Positions 6,013-13,261 of a stretch of 64,000 nucleotides of DNA are shown in pieces. How positions within the stretch are numbered: the first letter of the stretch is position 1; each line of letters starts with the position of its first letter. The notes beneath the pieces are model-generated. The model was given only the letters and a program-made list of their open reading frames with translations, did not search any database and had not been told where the DNA came from. The DNA is taken from positions 1 to 64,000 of IMG/VR virus record IMGVR_UViG_3300043570_000986. One strand, 5' to 3'. A program made the position numbers and the translations under genes. The stretch is from a virus.

Positions 6013-6867
6013 TTTTAATAGTTTTTGATTGTTAATAATTATTTAATTTAAATCCCCAGGCGACCACCGTTAAGAGATTTTGTATTATTTATTTAGAAAC
6101 CTTGGGCAATTTGTAGACCCCAAGATTCCTCCTTGATAAGTATAATATATTAGTAATTAATTAGATTACCCATATTATAGTATCTCACGTAGCTCTTAAT
6201 GTGTTAATTAGACACCTATCACCATTCTACGATTACAAGTTTTAGTCAACACTTGTTATATCTATTTACAAATCAAGTTGTAAATCTTTTTAATTCATTA
6301 TTGAATTAAAGTATTTTATCTTAAGCACTTGGTTGTAATATTGGAAGTCTAGACCTACTCTACTTTTATTTTCCCAAAGGAAATGGTTAGGTTACTTTGC
6401 TATAAGCCATCTATTACAACTTAGTGCATTAGGAATGTGTTAAGCTTATTAATAGTATTATTTTAAAACGTGACCTGTACCTGCAACTGACCACAGTTTA
6501 GCATTAAATGGTATTTTACAGCAATCATCTTAAAATTGAAAGTTTACCCAATTAAGGTAGAATTCCCTTTGAGAATTCTTTAGTTTATTAGTTAATCTGT
6601 TTATTTTTAATGAGTGGTAAGTTCATTTATTTTCAACAAGCTAATAAACGACACTACATCTGAGTGCCATACTTTCTGTTTTAAACTATTAAATAAGCTA
6701 TGTATATAATAGGGTAAGTTATAATGAGGTTAATTGAAAAAGAGGTGAAATGTATTGGAAGGGAAGTGTAACCCACTGATACCAACACTTTACTACAATT
6801 TGTAGCAATTGTTTGCTATATATTGTCCAACATTTGTATATTATTTGTTAGTCAACTAATAAACAAC
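6013..6867. other. Long non-coding block with many short hairpins
   Basis: About 0.85 kb without a credible reading frame on either strand. Perfect inverted repeats seen: ACAAGT/ACTTGT (6235-6256), ATTTACAA/TTGTAAAT (6264-6285), TTTAATTCA/TGAATTAAA with a 4-nt loop (6289-6310), AGAATTC/GAATTCT (6559-6579), GTTTATTAG/CTAATAAAC (6583-6591 with 6641-6649), and the near-palindrome CTACAATTTGTAG (6793-6805). CTAATAAAC recurs at 6856-6864. The block lies between two leftward genes, so if transcribed it is probably read leftward. I found no canonical tRNA T-arm in it. Confidence 0.5.
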
Positions 6868-6883
6868 TCCCCGAAGGGGGATA
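6866..6883 (-). terminator. GC hairpin directly after a stop codon, leftward terminator
   Basis: On the minus strand the sequence after the TAG stop reads CCCCC-TTC-GGGGA (plus positions 6868-6881), which can form a C(UUCG)G-capped stem, followed by TTGTTTATT. Such capped hairpins are typical of terminators or mRNA 3' stabilisers. It would end the message of the 6884-7129 gene. Confidence 0.6.
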
Positions 6884-7129
6884 CTATAAGGTAAAACTCC
6901 TTATAGCATCCTTAGCATTGAATAATACATATGCTTCAGCATCTAATGTATTACCTTTAGCATCTTCAAGTCCTTTCTTCAAGTATGCAGGCTTGCTCTC
7001 ATCAAATTTATGAGCAACAATAATCTTGATACCTTTAGCAGTACCAAAAGCATGCTTACCTTCAGTGTACTGGTTGAATTCAATAGTTTCAACATCTAAC
7101 ATTTCTTTAAAATCTTGTAATGAGATCAT
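6884..7129 (-). CDS. Small hypothetical protein, 81 aa, first leftward gene
   Basis: Encodes MISLQDFKEMLDVETIEF..., a mixed alpha/beta soluble protein with 'GKHAFGTAKGIKIIVAHKF' in the middle and 'DAEAYVLFNAKDAIRSF' at the end. No family recognised. It is the first gene leftward of the divergent region, stops with TAG, and is followed at once by a strong hairpin. It therefore looks like a single-gene, probably well-expressed transcript. Confidence 0.7.
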   Translation of the reverse strand: MISLQDFKEMLDVETIEFNQYTEGKHAFGTAKGIKIIVAHKFDESKPAYLKKGLEDAKGNTLDAEAYVLFNAKDAIRSFTL

Positions 7130-7202
7130 GATAGTTTTTGCAGGGAACAGAGGTTTGGTTTTCCTGCTAAATTTAGGTAGGGGGGGTGTTTTGGGGATGC
7201 CC

Positions 7203-7286
7203 CAAATCCTCGATTACACAAATTTTTTTAAAAAACTATTTTTTCAAATCTTCAATCACACAAAATTTTTTAAAAAATTATTTTTT
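7203..7286. repeat. Tandem direct repeat, 2 x 42 bp, AT-rich
   Basis: Copy A is 7203-7244 and copy B 7245-7286, exactly adjacent. I count 37 of 42 identical positions. Each copy begins CAAATC, has ACACAAA near the middle, then runs of T and A and ends TATTTTTT. Tandem AT-rich repeats in a divergent promoter region are typical of replication origins or of regulator binding sites; the sequence alone does not decide. Confidence 0.7.
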
Positions 7287-7409
7287 GTAACAAATTTAAT
7301 GTAGGATTGTTACAACATTATGGCCCATATATTAGCTTAATGTAGTATATTTCATACATTATATATAACATATTAGCTATATTCTATGGTACTCAATTTA
7401 CAATACTTA

Positions 7410-7441
7410 TTTGGTTATTAAGTACTTAATGATTAACTTTA
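7410..7441 (+). promoter_or_regulatory. Bacteroidota-type promoter, rightward
   Basis: TTTG (7410-7413), then exactly 20 nt, then TAACTTTA (7434-7441), one mismatch from the Bacteroidota -7 element TAnnTTTG. The -33 part lies in the 14-mer TTATTTGGTTATTA that is repeated at 8532-8545. A perfect 14-bp palindrome ATTAAGTACTTAAT (7417-7430) lies in the spacer and could be an operator. Only 4 nt separate the -7 element from the ATG at 7446. Confidence 0.65.
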
Positions 7442-7445
7442 GGGC

Positions 7446-7658
7446 ATGGAAATTAAGATATTACACCGTACTCCAGATCCTGATCATACTACTATTGTAC
7501 TAGGAGTCATACATCATGTAGTTACTACAGTAGAATATGCTGAGATAATTAAACCTGCTACTAGAGTAGAAGGCTCTGGTTCTGATTATGTCAAAGCTAG
7601 AAACAAGATATTACAAGAGTATTTTATTAATGGACCTAAAGAACAATTTAGTTGGTAA
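7446..7658 (+). CDS. First rightward gene, small hypothetical protein, 70 aa
   Basis: Soluble 70-residue protein (MEIKILHRTPDPDHTTIVLG...) with an alternating beta-type N-terminal half and a helical YVKARNKILQEYF end. No family recognised. The promoter's -7 element ends 4 nt before the ATG, suggesting a leaderless message. Its TAA overlaps the next ATG (TAATG). Confidence 0.7.
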   Translation: MEIKILHRTPDPDHTTIVLGVIHHVVTTVEYAEIIKPATRVEGSGSDYVKARNKILQEYFINGPKEQFSW

Positions 7659-7780
7659 TGGCTAGTACATCAGAATTTGAACAACAACAGTTTTGGGAAG
7701 ATAAACCTATTGAGGTTATCTTAGGGGATAACTCTTCCTGGGAATTAACAAATAAGCATAATAATGAGAACAAAATCTAA
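7658..7780 (+). CDS. Very small acidic protein, 40 aa
   Basis: Encodes MASTSEFEQQQFWEDKPIEV... ending NNENKI. It starts in a TAATG overlap with the previous stop and overlaps the next start by 17 nt, consistent with translational coupling. Acidic, no motif recognised. The tight fit is the main evidence. Confidence 0.6.
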   Translation: MASTSEFEQQQFWEDKPIEVILGDNSSWELTNKHNNENKI

Positions 7781-7976
7781 GAATTTTAATGACTCCCAGG
7801 TAAAAGGAATATTACCTGATGGATCAATATACCTTAAAATGGGTGTAACCAAGAAACACTATAATGATAAACTAGATTATGAAGATATGGATCAGATTAA
7901 TGAGAGTTTACTTATGGCTGAAAAAATTAACAAATTTTATTTATTAACAGGGACTAGTCCTATAGTTGAGGAGTAA
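7764..7976 (+). CDS. Small hypothetical protein, 70 aa
   Basis: MRTKSKNFNDSQVKGIL... with a beta start and a long helix (DYEDMDQINESLLMAEKINKFYLL). Soluble; function unknown. Part of the short rightward operon 7446-8161. Confidence 0.65.
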   Translation: MRTKSKNFNDSQVKGILPDGSIYLKMGVTKKHYNDKLDYEDMDQINESLLMAEKINKFYLLTGTSPIVEE

Positions 7977-7978
7977 TT

Positions 7979-8161
7979 ATGAAATTGATATATGATTTAC
8001 AATCAATACCAAAAGATATGAGTATTGAAGAATTTTTAAACTTTGTACATACTGAAAAAATAGTTTTCTGGGATTCTTCTAGGGGAGGTGGTATAGCTCC
8101 AATAGTTGAACCAGATTCAGGTTTACAAATTAAAGATGTTTCTAAAGATTTAACATCTTAA
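7979..8161 (+). CDS. Small hypothetical protein, 60 aa
   Basis: MKLIYDLQSIPKDMSIEEFLNFV... with a Gly-rich turn SSRGGGIAPIVEP. Starts 2 nt after the preceding stop. No family recognised. It is the last gene before a 0.4 kb non-coding stretch. Confidence 0.65.
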   Translation: MKLIYDLQSIPKDMSIEEFLNFVHTEKIVFWDSSRGGGIAPIVEPDSGLQIKDVSKDLTS

Positions 8162-8570
8162 ATTAGGATATTGTCTAAAAATAGTGTATATTTAAATGTA
8201 CTCTAACTTAAACAGTTAGTCACCAGGGAACACCTAATAAGTTAACACCTGGTTAGAAGTTGGATAGTAGTCCGCACTCTTGAAATAATAGAGATTATAG
8301 CAGACAAGGTTTCTCCAATAGGTACAAAAAAGGTTATAAGTGAAATTCTATAGCTGCTACAAGAGGTATGAAGTATCCTCCTGAATTAACAGGATCAAAG
8401 TAAGCAGACACCTAGGCAACTAGGGAGGGTTAAAGACAGATAGATATAAGTTTATAATTAATCCAAACATCTAGTGTACAAACTGGAAGGGGAATATTAT
8501 GTCTTGTAGATAACTAAGTTAGTTATATAATTTATTTGGTTATTATAATTAAATCAGTTATATTTGATGT
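8162..8570 (+). other. Non-coding, hairpin-rich leader region
   Basis: About 0.4 kb with no credible frame. Perfect stems: CTAACT/AGTTAG (8203-8219), ACCAGG/CCTGGT (8222-8227 with 8248-8253), TCCTG/CAGGA with a 6-nt loop (about 8379-8394), CCTAG-GCAA-CTAGG (8411-8424, a GNRA tetraloop), and ATAACTAA-G-TTAGTTAT (8510-8526). AGCAGACA occurs twice (about 8298 and 8403). GNRA capping suggests that part of this is a folded RNA, perhaps the 3' region of the preceding transcript or an independent small RNA. The last palindrome sits just upstream of a promoter and could be an operator. Confidence 0.5.
8535..8566 (+). promoter_or_regulatory. Bacteroidota-type promoter, rightward (best match)
   Basis: TTTG (8535-8538), exactly 20 nt, then TATATTTG (8559-8566), a perfect TAnnTTTG -7 element. 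The flanking 14-mer TTATTTGGTTATTA (8532-8545) is identical to 7407-7420. The next ATG (8571) is 4 nt downstream, the same distance as at 7446. It should drive the long rightward operon containing the packaging genes. Confidence 0.75.
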
Positions 8571-8654
8571 ATGGAATTAAACAATTTAAATTTAGTACAC
8601 CTACTAATAGGATTAGGTATATCAATTTGTGCTTATTTTAAAGATAATAAATAA
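8571..8654 (+). CDS. Tiny membrane peptide, 27 aa
   Basis: Encodes MELNNLNLVHLLIGLGISIC... ending FKDNK: one hydrophobic helix of about 16 residues. It overlaps the next ATG by 1 nt (TAATG). Its ATG lies exactly as far from the promoter as that of the 7446 gene, which supports it as a genuine start at the head of the operon. It might act as a leader peptide. Function unknown. Confidence 0.5.
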   Translation: MELNNLNLVHLLIGLGISICAYFKDNK

Positions 8655-8974
8655 TGGAATATACACTTAAACTCCCTATATCTAAAAAGACTGAATATCT
8701 TATTCAAATGTTAAATCCTGTTATGGGTAATTTAACAGATAAAGAGATTGAGATATTAGTTGTCATTGCTGATAAGCAAATATCTATTATTAATAAGGAT
8801 ACTAGAACAGATGTTCGTATGTTCTTAAATATGGATAAGTTTAACTTTAATAATTATATTAAGAAGTTAGTTACTAAGAAAGTATTACAACAAGTAGATA
8901 GGTTAACTCTTAAAGTTAATCCTAATATTCTACATATCTTAAAACATGATTCAGTTAATTTAAGTTTTGTATAA
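8654..8974 (+). CDS. Possible winged-helix/HTH protein, 106 aa
   Basis: Soluble helical protein: MLNPVMGNLTDKEIEILVVIAD (about 20-41) followed by VRMFLNMDKFNFNNYIKKLVTKKVLQQ (54-80) and a short beta-wing-like VDRLTLKVNP. The order (sensor helix, recognition-type helix, wing) resembles winged-helix DNA-binding proteins. It could be a regulator or a small-terminase-like DNA-recognition protein, but neither is proven. It is co-transcribed with the packaging genes. Confidence 0.6.
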   Translation: MEYTLKLPISKKTEYLIQMLNPVMGNLTDKEIEILVVIADKQISIINKDTRTDVRMFLNMDKFNFNNYIKKLVTKKVLQQVDRLTLKVNPNILHILKHDSVNLSFV

Positions 8975-9204
8975 TGAATTCAACTAAAAGTAATATATAT
9001 GAAGAAATATTGGATGAAATTAAAGGTGAATTTACATTGTCTAAAGTGGAACTTGAAAGAATATGTGATTCTCAGTTTAGGGTTATAAGAGATACAATGT
9101 CTAAAAGAGAAGGTAAGGTAGTTCAGTTAATTTACTTAGGTAAGTTTAGACCTACTATTTATAATACAGATTATACTAAACGTAAAAAACTAAAAGATGA
9201 GTAA
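8974..9204 (+). CDS. HU/IHF-like short DNA-binding protein (tentative), 76 aa
   Basis: Residues 25-60 (LERICDSQFRVIRDTMSKREGKVVQLIYLGKFRPT) follow the HU/IHF pattern: a helix pair, then a 'G.V.L.YLGKF' strand like 'v.L.gfGkF' in HU. Only the first half of an HU fold is present. Similar short proteins occur in other large phages. crAss-like phages are known to encode IHF-like subunits. Overlaps its neighbours by 1 and 8 nt. Confidence 0.55.
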   Translation: MNSTKSNIYEEILDEIKGEFTLSKVELERICDSQFRVIRDTMSKREGKVVQLIYLGKFRPTIYNTDYTKRKKLKDE

Positions 9205-9409
9205 ACTTAAAGAGATATTAAATGGATTTGCTAACTTAGTTTGGTCAAATCCTAGAGTTGAAAAAATAGCACATGATCGTGCAATAATTTGTGCAGCATG
9301 TGATACTAATGTTAATAATTTTTGCAGTATTCAAAAAGGTGGATGTGGATGTTTTATTCCAGCCAAAACTTCTAGTGAATATTCAAGTTGTCCTAAGAAG
9401 TTTTGGTAA
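9197..9409 (+). CDS. Zinc-ribbon-like small protein, 70 aa
   Basis: Cysteines at the spacing CAAC ... C ... CGC ... CP (IICAACDTNVNNFC, GGCGCF, SSCPKKFW) form a compact metal-binding pattern seen in small phage proteins ending 'CP.gkW'. Helical N-terminus precedes it. Likely binds one zinc and nucleic acid or protein; target unknown. Ends in TAATG overlap with the endonuclease gene. Confidence 0.65.
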   Translation: MSKLKEILNGFANLVWSNPRVEKIAHDRAIICAACDTNVNNFCSIQKGGCGCFIPAKTSSEYSSCPKKFW

Positions 9410-9978
9410 TGAATAGTTATATTACAAAAGATCAAGGATTATATATGATATGGTCTAATGTAAAACCAGACTATTATTACATTGGTTCTTCTAATAATAT
9501 TAGAAGACGTTATAATGAACATATGTCTTATTTTAAAAGAAATAAACATAGTAATACTAAATTACAAAACCATGTAAATAAATACGGAATTAATGATTTA
9601 AAATTTTGCGTACATATAATAGATAATTCTTTAAATAATAAAGAGTTAAGAGAATTAGAACAAAAAGAAATACTATATTTTAATACTTATAAAAAAGGAT
9701 TTAATTTAACAGAAAATACAGAACATGCAACAATGTCTGAAAGTGGTAAATTGAGATTAAGTTTAAAAGCTAAAGAAAGACAATCTACTAAAGAAGTAAA
9801 AGAAAAATTAGTTATACAAAATAGTGGTGAAAAAAATCCTAATTCAAAATTAACAAATGCAGATATATTATTTATTAGAAATAATTTGCATTTAAAAAGA
9901 AAAGAATTATCTTTACTTTTCAATGTTTCATATAAAACAATATGGAGAGTTAAAAACAATAGAACTTATGTAATATGA
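9409..9978 (+). CDS. GIY-YIG homing endonuclease, 189 aa
   Basis: Residues 10-12 GLY and 24-26 YIG form the GIY-YIG core, followed by NIRRRYNEH (catalytic Arg region) and a later Glu in RELEQKEI. The C-terminus carries NPNSKLTNADILFIRNN...SLLFNVSYKTIWRVKN, a helix-turn-helix of the kind joined to such enzymes for site recognition. These are free-standing or intron-borne selfish nucleases. The start at 9409 (TAATG overlap) fits better than the ATG 6 nt upstream. No intron is visible around it, so it appears free-standing, between packaging-associated genes. Confidence 0.88.
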   Translation: MNSYITKDQGLYMIWSNVKPDYYYIGSSNNIRRRYNEHMSYFKRNKHSNTKLQNHVNKYGINDLKFCVHIIDNSLNNKELRELEQKEILYFNTYKKGFNLTENTEHATMSESGKLRLSLKAKERQSTKEVKEKLVIQNSGEKNPNSKLTNADILFIRNNLHLKRKELSLLFNVSYKTIWRVKNNRTYVI

Positions 9979-10247
9979 CTATAGAACTAGAAGTTATATC
10001 TCAATATCCTTTACCTGAAAAAGGTAGATCTATTGCTAAGTATGTACCAATGAGAGTATTTCAAAAGAAACTCTTTGTTACAGAGTCTATGCAAATAGAA
10101 GAAAATATTGATAGTAAGGGAGCTACTATCAAACAATTTACTATTTGTAAATATGATACAGAGTATTATAAGATTAACATGCCTTACAAAGAATTAAGAG
10201 ATAAGTATTTTACACCAATTGTAATTAAAGGTTTACATAATGCATAA
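9975..10247 (+). CDS. Small hypothetical protein, 90 aa
   Basis: Beta-rich soluble protein (MTIELEVISQYPLPEKGRS...) with no family recognised. Starts in an ATGA overlap with the endonuclease stop. Since it is flush with the endonuclease gene on one side and overlaps the zincin gene on the other, the insertion of the endonuclease left translation coupling intact. Confidence 0.65.
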   Translation: MTIELEVISQYPLPEKGRSIAKYVPMRVFQKKLFVTESMQIEENIDSKGATIKQFTICKYDTEYYKINMPYKELRDKYFTPIVIKGLHNA

Positions 10248-10644
10248 AGAATTAATAATTCCTATATATGATTGTTTAGTTAGTATTCAAGTTACTAATG
10301 ATATGAATCTTGCAGTAAAACATCTTACAGATACTTATGGTATTACTGAAGATGAAGATTTAACAAATATGGGAGGATTTTGTAATTCAGATCATTCTTC
10401 TATAATTGATAGACAAGTATATTATTTAGTAGTAGGTTATACTTTAGATAAGAAAGAATATTGGGCTACTATTGCTCATGAAACAATGCATTTGATACAA
10501 GAAGTATTAGAATCTAGGGATATTTATTATCTTAGAAAACAACCTAATGAACCATACGCTTATATGTATGGTTACTTTATATCAGAAAACTTTGAGTTCT
10601 TTGAACAAGCATATTCTAAATTTAAAAGAGTTAAAATAAAATGA
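10240..10644 (+). CDS. Small zincin-like metallopeptidase, 134 aa
   Basis: HETMH (His80, Glu81, His84) in the context YWATIAHETMHLIQEVL is a HExxH zinc motif. An acidic/aromatic segment 20-30 residues later (NEPYAYMYGYFISENFEFF) can supply a third ligand through Glu. Small zincins with 'AHE.mH' and 'E.yAY..GY' are known in phages; their targets are mostly unknown. Position just before terL suggests a role in head maturation or take-over, which is inference. Confidence 0.65.
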   Translation: MHKELIIPIYDCLVSIQVTNDMNLAVKHLTDTYGITEDEDLTNMGGFCNSDHSSIIDRQVYYLVVGYTLDKKEYWATIAHETMHLIQEVLESRDIYYLRKQPNEPYAYMYGYFISENFEFFEQAYSKFKRVKIK

Positions 10645-11162
10645 TAAAAATAATAGATTTAGTAGACGGTAAAATTATAGTTGCTCCAGAGTGTTTGGTT
10701 ATAGAACCATTTAAATCTATTTGGGAGAAAGATAAATCTAAAGATAAGACTCATGCATTTAATATGATTAAATATACTTGGTATTATTCTTCATTTAAAT
10801 CACCTTTTTTTCAACATAATAATGCAGATAGATCTAAGTTAATTTTAAGTCATATTATTAAAGATGATAAGTTTAAATTAACTAAAGAGTTAGAAGAATG
10901 TATTAAGATGTATGAAACTATTAATACTACTCCTGCAATGAAGTTATTTAGAGCAGTACAAGAATCTATTAATAAGATGGAAGAGTTCTTTAAGACTGTA
11001 GAATATGATGAAGATAATATTAAGAAAATAACAGATACTATTATTGCTATGCCTAAAGTACAGGAAGCTATTCAAGCAGCATTAAATAACTGTAACAAAG
11101 AACAAGCTTCTGGGGACACTGTCCGTGGCCAGGCAACATTAGGAATTTTTGAAGATGTATAA
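10641..11162 (+). CDS. Conserved protein next to terL, 173 aa (possible small terminase)
   Basis: Opening half contains FKSIWEKDKSKDKTHAFNMIKYTWYYSSFKSP, a conserved phrase that I recognise from proteins preceding the large terminase in phages of Bacteroidota. The C-terminal half is a long helix/coiled coil (ESINKMEEFFKTV...). By position and helical content it could be the small terminase or a terminase partner, but no HTH is obvious. It overlaps the zincin gene by 4 nt and ends 2 nt before terL. Confidence 0.6.
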   Translation: MIKIIDLVDGKIIVAPECLVIEPFKSIWEKDKSKDKTHAFNMIKYTWYYSSFKSPFFQHNNADRSKLILSHIIKDDKFKLTKELEECIKMYETINTTPAMKLFRAVQESINKMEEFFKTVEYDEDNIKKITDTIIAMPKVQEAIQAALNNCNKEQASGDTVRGQATLGIFEDV

Positions 11163-11164
11163 TT

Positions 11165-13261
11165 ATGCAAAATAATAATCCATATATACAACATATAGAA
11201 TATTTTGAATCTACTAAAGAATTTAGTTATTTAGCTGAAGTTTACAATAAAACAGGAATGTATACTAATACAATAGTTGGAACAATTGAATATTTAGATT
11301 TTTGGACACAAGTTAAAGATTATTGTATTAATGGTTTTGAAAACTCAAAAGGTTTTAAAGTCACAGGTCAACATTTCTTTTATCTTAACTTCTGTCCAAT
11401 ATTAGGTCTTAATGAAAAGACTGGAAAGAAATCTAAAATCTTTCCTAGGTTTATAGATTTAGATTATGAGTTCTTCCACATGGTAGAATATTGTAGACTA
11501 AATCAAAAATCATTAGTTGCAGTAAAAGGTAGACGTCAAGGATGGTCTTACAAAGCTGCAGCAATATGTACACATGAGTTCTATTTTTACCCAGATAGTA
11601 AAGCAGTAATAGGAGCATTCTTTAGTTCATTTAGTCAGAATACCATGAACATGGTTGTAGATAATTCTAACTTTATTAATACTAATACTGAGTTTAGAAA
11701 ACAACGTAATCCTGACCTTAAAGATTTTATTAAAGCTAGATACCAAGCTACAGTAAGTGGTGTTAAAGTTTGGAAAGGATTTAACTCTGAAGTTAGAGCA
11801 ATATCATTTAAAGATAATCCTACTGCTGCAGTTGGTTTAAGTGCTTCCTGGTTAATCTTAGATGAGGCAGGTGTATTTAACAATATTACAGATACTTATG
11901 GATATACTGAACCACTTATTAAAGATGGTTCTAAATATACAGGGGTAGCATTAATATTTGGATCTTCTGGAGATATGGATTCAGGTAGTAAATATTTCTA
12001 TGAGATGTTTACTAATCCTGAAAAGTATAACATGTTAGATTTTGAAGATCCATTTAATCCTAATGGTAGAATAGGATTCTTTAGTTCTGCTACAAAAGGT
12101 AGGTTAGGTTTATGCCTTAATCCAGATTCTAAATGGTATAAAAAACACATGGTAGATGAAGACGGTAATTCTAATTATGAAGCAGCACAAGATGATATTG
12201 ATTTCTTAAGATCTAAAGCTAAACATGGTTTAGATCCTAAAGCAATTCATAATATTACTACTCAGTTCCCATGTACTTGGAAAGAAGCATTCTTAAGAAA
12301 TAAAGGTAATGTATTTGGTTCTCCAGAAATGTTAGAATGGTTAGGTCATTTAGAAAATACTCCTAGTCTTAGAGGTCAAGCTCAAAAGGGAGAATTATTT
12401 TTTGATGAAGGAACTGTTAAATGGAGGCCTAGTAATGAATTAAATTATATTACAGATTTTCCATTAAGAAAAGATCCTAAATCTGGAGAATCATTTTCAA
12501 CAGATAGTTGTGTAGTAATCTGGGAACACCCTGAGAAACAAGATAATGGAGAAATACCTAATTACTTATACATTGCAGGATGTGACCCTTATGATCAAGA
12601 TAAGTCAGAATCTGGTTCCTTAGGTTCATTTTTTGTATATAAAAGATTTTATAGAGCAGATAGAACTCATGATATTATAGTTGCTGAATATACTTCTAGA
12701 CCAGATACTGCAGAACAATTCTATGAAAACTGTAGAAAGTTATGTATATATTACAACTCTAAAGTATTGTATGAGAATCAGTTAAAAGGTTTAAAAGTAT
12801 ACTTTGAGCAAAAGAATGCATTACAATATATGTGTGAACAACCAGGTATTATTAGAGATATTGTTAAAGACTCTAGAGTACAACGAGGATATGGTATTCA
12901 CATGAATAGAGGAACTAATGGTTCAAGTGGTATTAAAGATCAATGTGAGTTATATCTTAAGAAGTGGTTATATGAAGAAGTTAGTGGTGAAACTGAAGGT
13001 ACTAAAGTGTGTAGGTTTCAAACTATTAAATCAATACCATTACTTAAAGAATTAATAGCTTATGATAGAGATATTAATACAGATAGAGTTATAGCACTAA
13101 TGCTGTGTGTATTACAAACATACGAATTACATAGAATACATGTGGAAGAGCTATTAGACATGAAAACAACGTCTGGTGATTTCTTAGAAAAAATATACCA
13201 AAAAAACCTTATATTTAACAGGAGGAATTCTCAATCCCAATTTAATCCAAGCAGAAACTAA
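11165..13261 (+). CDS. terL: Terminase large subunit
   Basis: Packaging motor ATPase and headful nuclease, 698 aa. Walker A-like KGRRQGWS begins at Lys121. Walker B ILDEAG has Asp233/Glu234. The C-terminal RNase H-like nuclease starts at the strand IAGCDPYDQDKSE (Asp474), with a later acidic partner near GIKDQCELYL. Length and order fit crAss-like TerL. Its final base overlaps the portal ATG (TAATG). Directly upstream is a probable terminase partner. Confidence 0.92.
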   Translation: MQNNNPYIQHIEYFESTKEFSYLAEVYNKTGMYTNTIVGTIEYLDFWTQVKDYCINGFENSKGFKVTGQHFFYLNFCPILGLNEKTGKKSKIFPRFIDLDYEFFHMVEYCRLNQKSLVAVKGRRQGWSYKAAAICTHEFYFYPDSKAVIGAFFSSFSQNTMNMVVDNSNFINTNTEFRKQRNPDLKDFIKARYQATVSGVKVWKGFNSEVRAISFKDNPTAAVGLSASWLILDEAGVFNNITDTYGYTEPLIKDGSKYTGVALIFGSSGDMDSGSKYFYEMFTNPEKYNMLDFEDPFNPNGRIGFFSSATKGRLGLCLNPDSKWYKKHMVDEDGNSNYEAAQDDIDFLRSKAKHGLDPKAIHNITTQFPCTWKEAFLRNKGNVFGSPEMLEWLGHLENTPSLRGQAQKGELFFDEGTVKWRPSNELNYITDFPLRKDPKSGESFSTDSCVVIWEHPEKQDNGEIPNYLYIAGCDPYDQDKSESGSLGSFFVYKRFYRADRTHDIIVAEYTSRPDTAEQFYENCRKLCIYYNSKVLYENQLKGLKVYFEQKNALQYMCEQPGIIRDIVKDSRVQRGYGIHMNRGTNGSSGIKDQCELYLKKWLYEEVSGETEGTKVCRFQTIKSIPLLKELIAYDRDINTDRVIALMLCVLQTYELHRIHVEELLDMKTTSGDFLEKIYQKNLIFNRRNSQSQFNPSRN

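Larger units (their letters stand above)
7130..7445. promoter_or_regulatory. Divergent switch region between leftward and rightward genes
   Basis: Leftward genes end and rightward genes start here; no gene lies within. It holds a G7 run (about 7180-7187), a GC hairpin (TTGGGG-ATG-CCCCAA, 7191-7205), a 2 x 42 bp AT-rich direct repeat and, at its right end, the rightward promoter. CAAATTTA at 7291-7298 reads TAAATTTG on the minus strand and could be a leftward -7 element, but no -33 element is correctly spaced. Confidence 0.55.

Noticed and set aside
6013-6867. Further tRNA genes in the long non-coding block
   Set aside because: No canonical GGTTC-type T-arm with a matching acceptor stem could be found on either strand; only short unrelated hairpins.
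7203-7286. CRISPR-like repeat unit
   Set aside because: Only two directly adjacent copies with no spacer between them and no cas genes; it is a tandem repeat.
7026-7304. Rightward 92-codon frame over the first leftward gene
   Set aside because: It is antisense to a better gene (6884-7129) and runs into the homopolymer/repeat region; the composition is not protein-like.
8162-8570. Group I intron or ribozyme in the leader, suggested by the TAGTCC-like segment and nearby homing endonuclease
   Set aside because: No matching P7 partner strand, no split gene on its flanks, and the endonuclease lies about 0.8 kb away in an intact operon.
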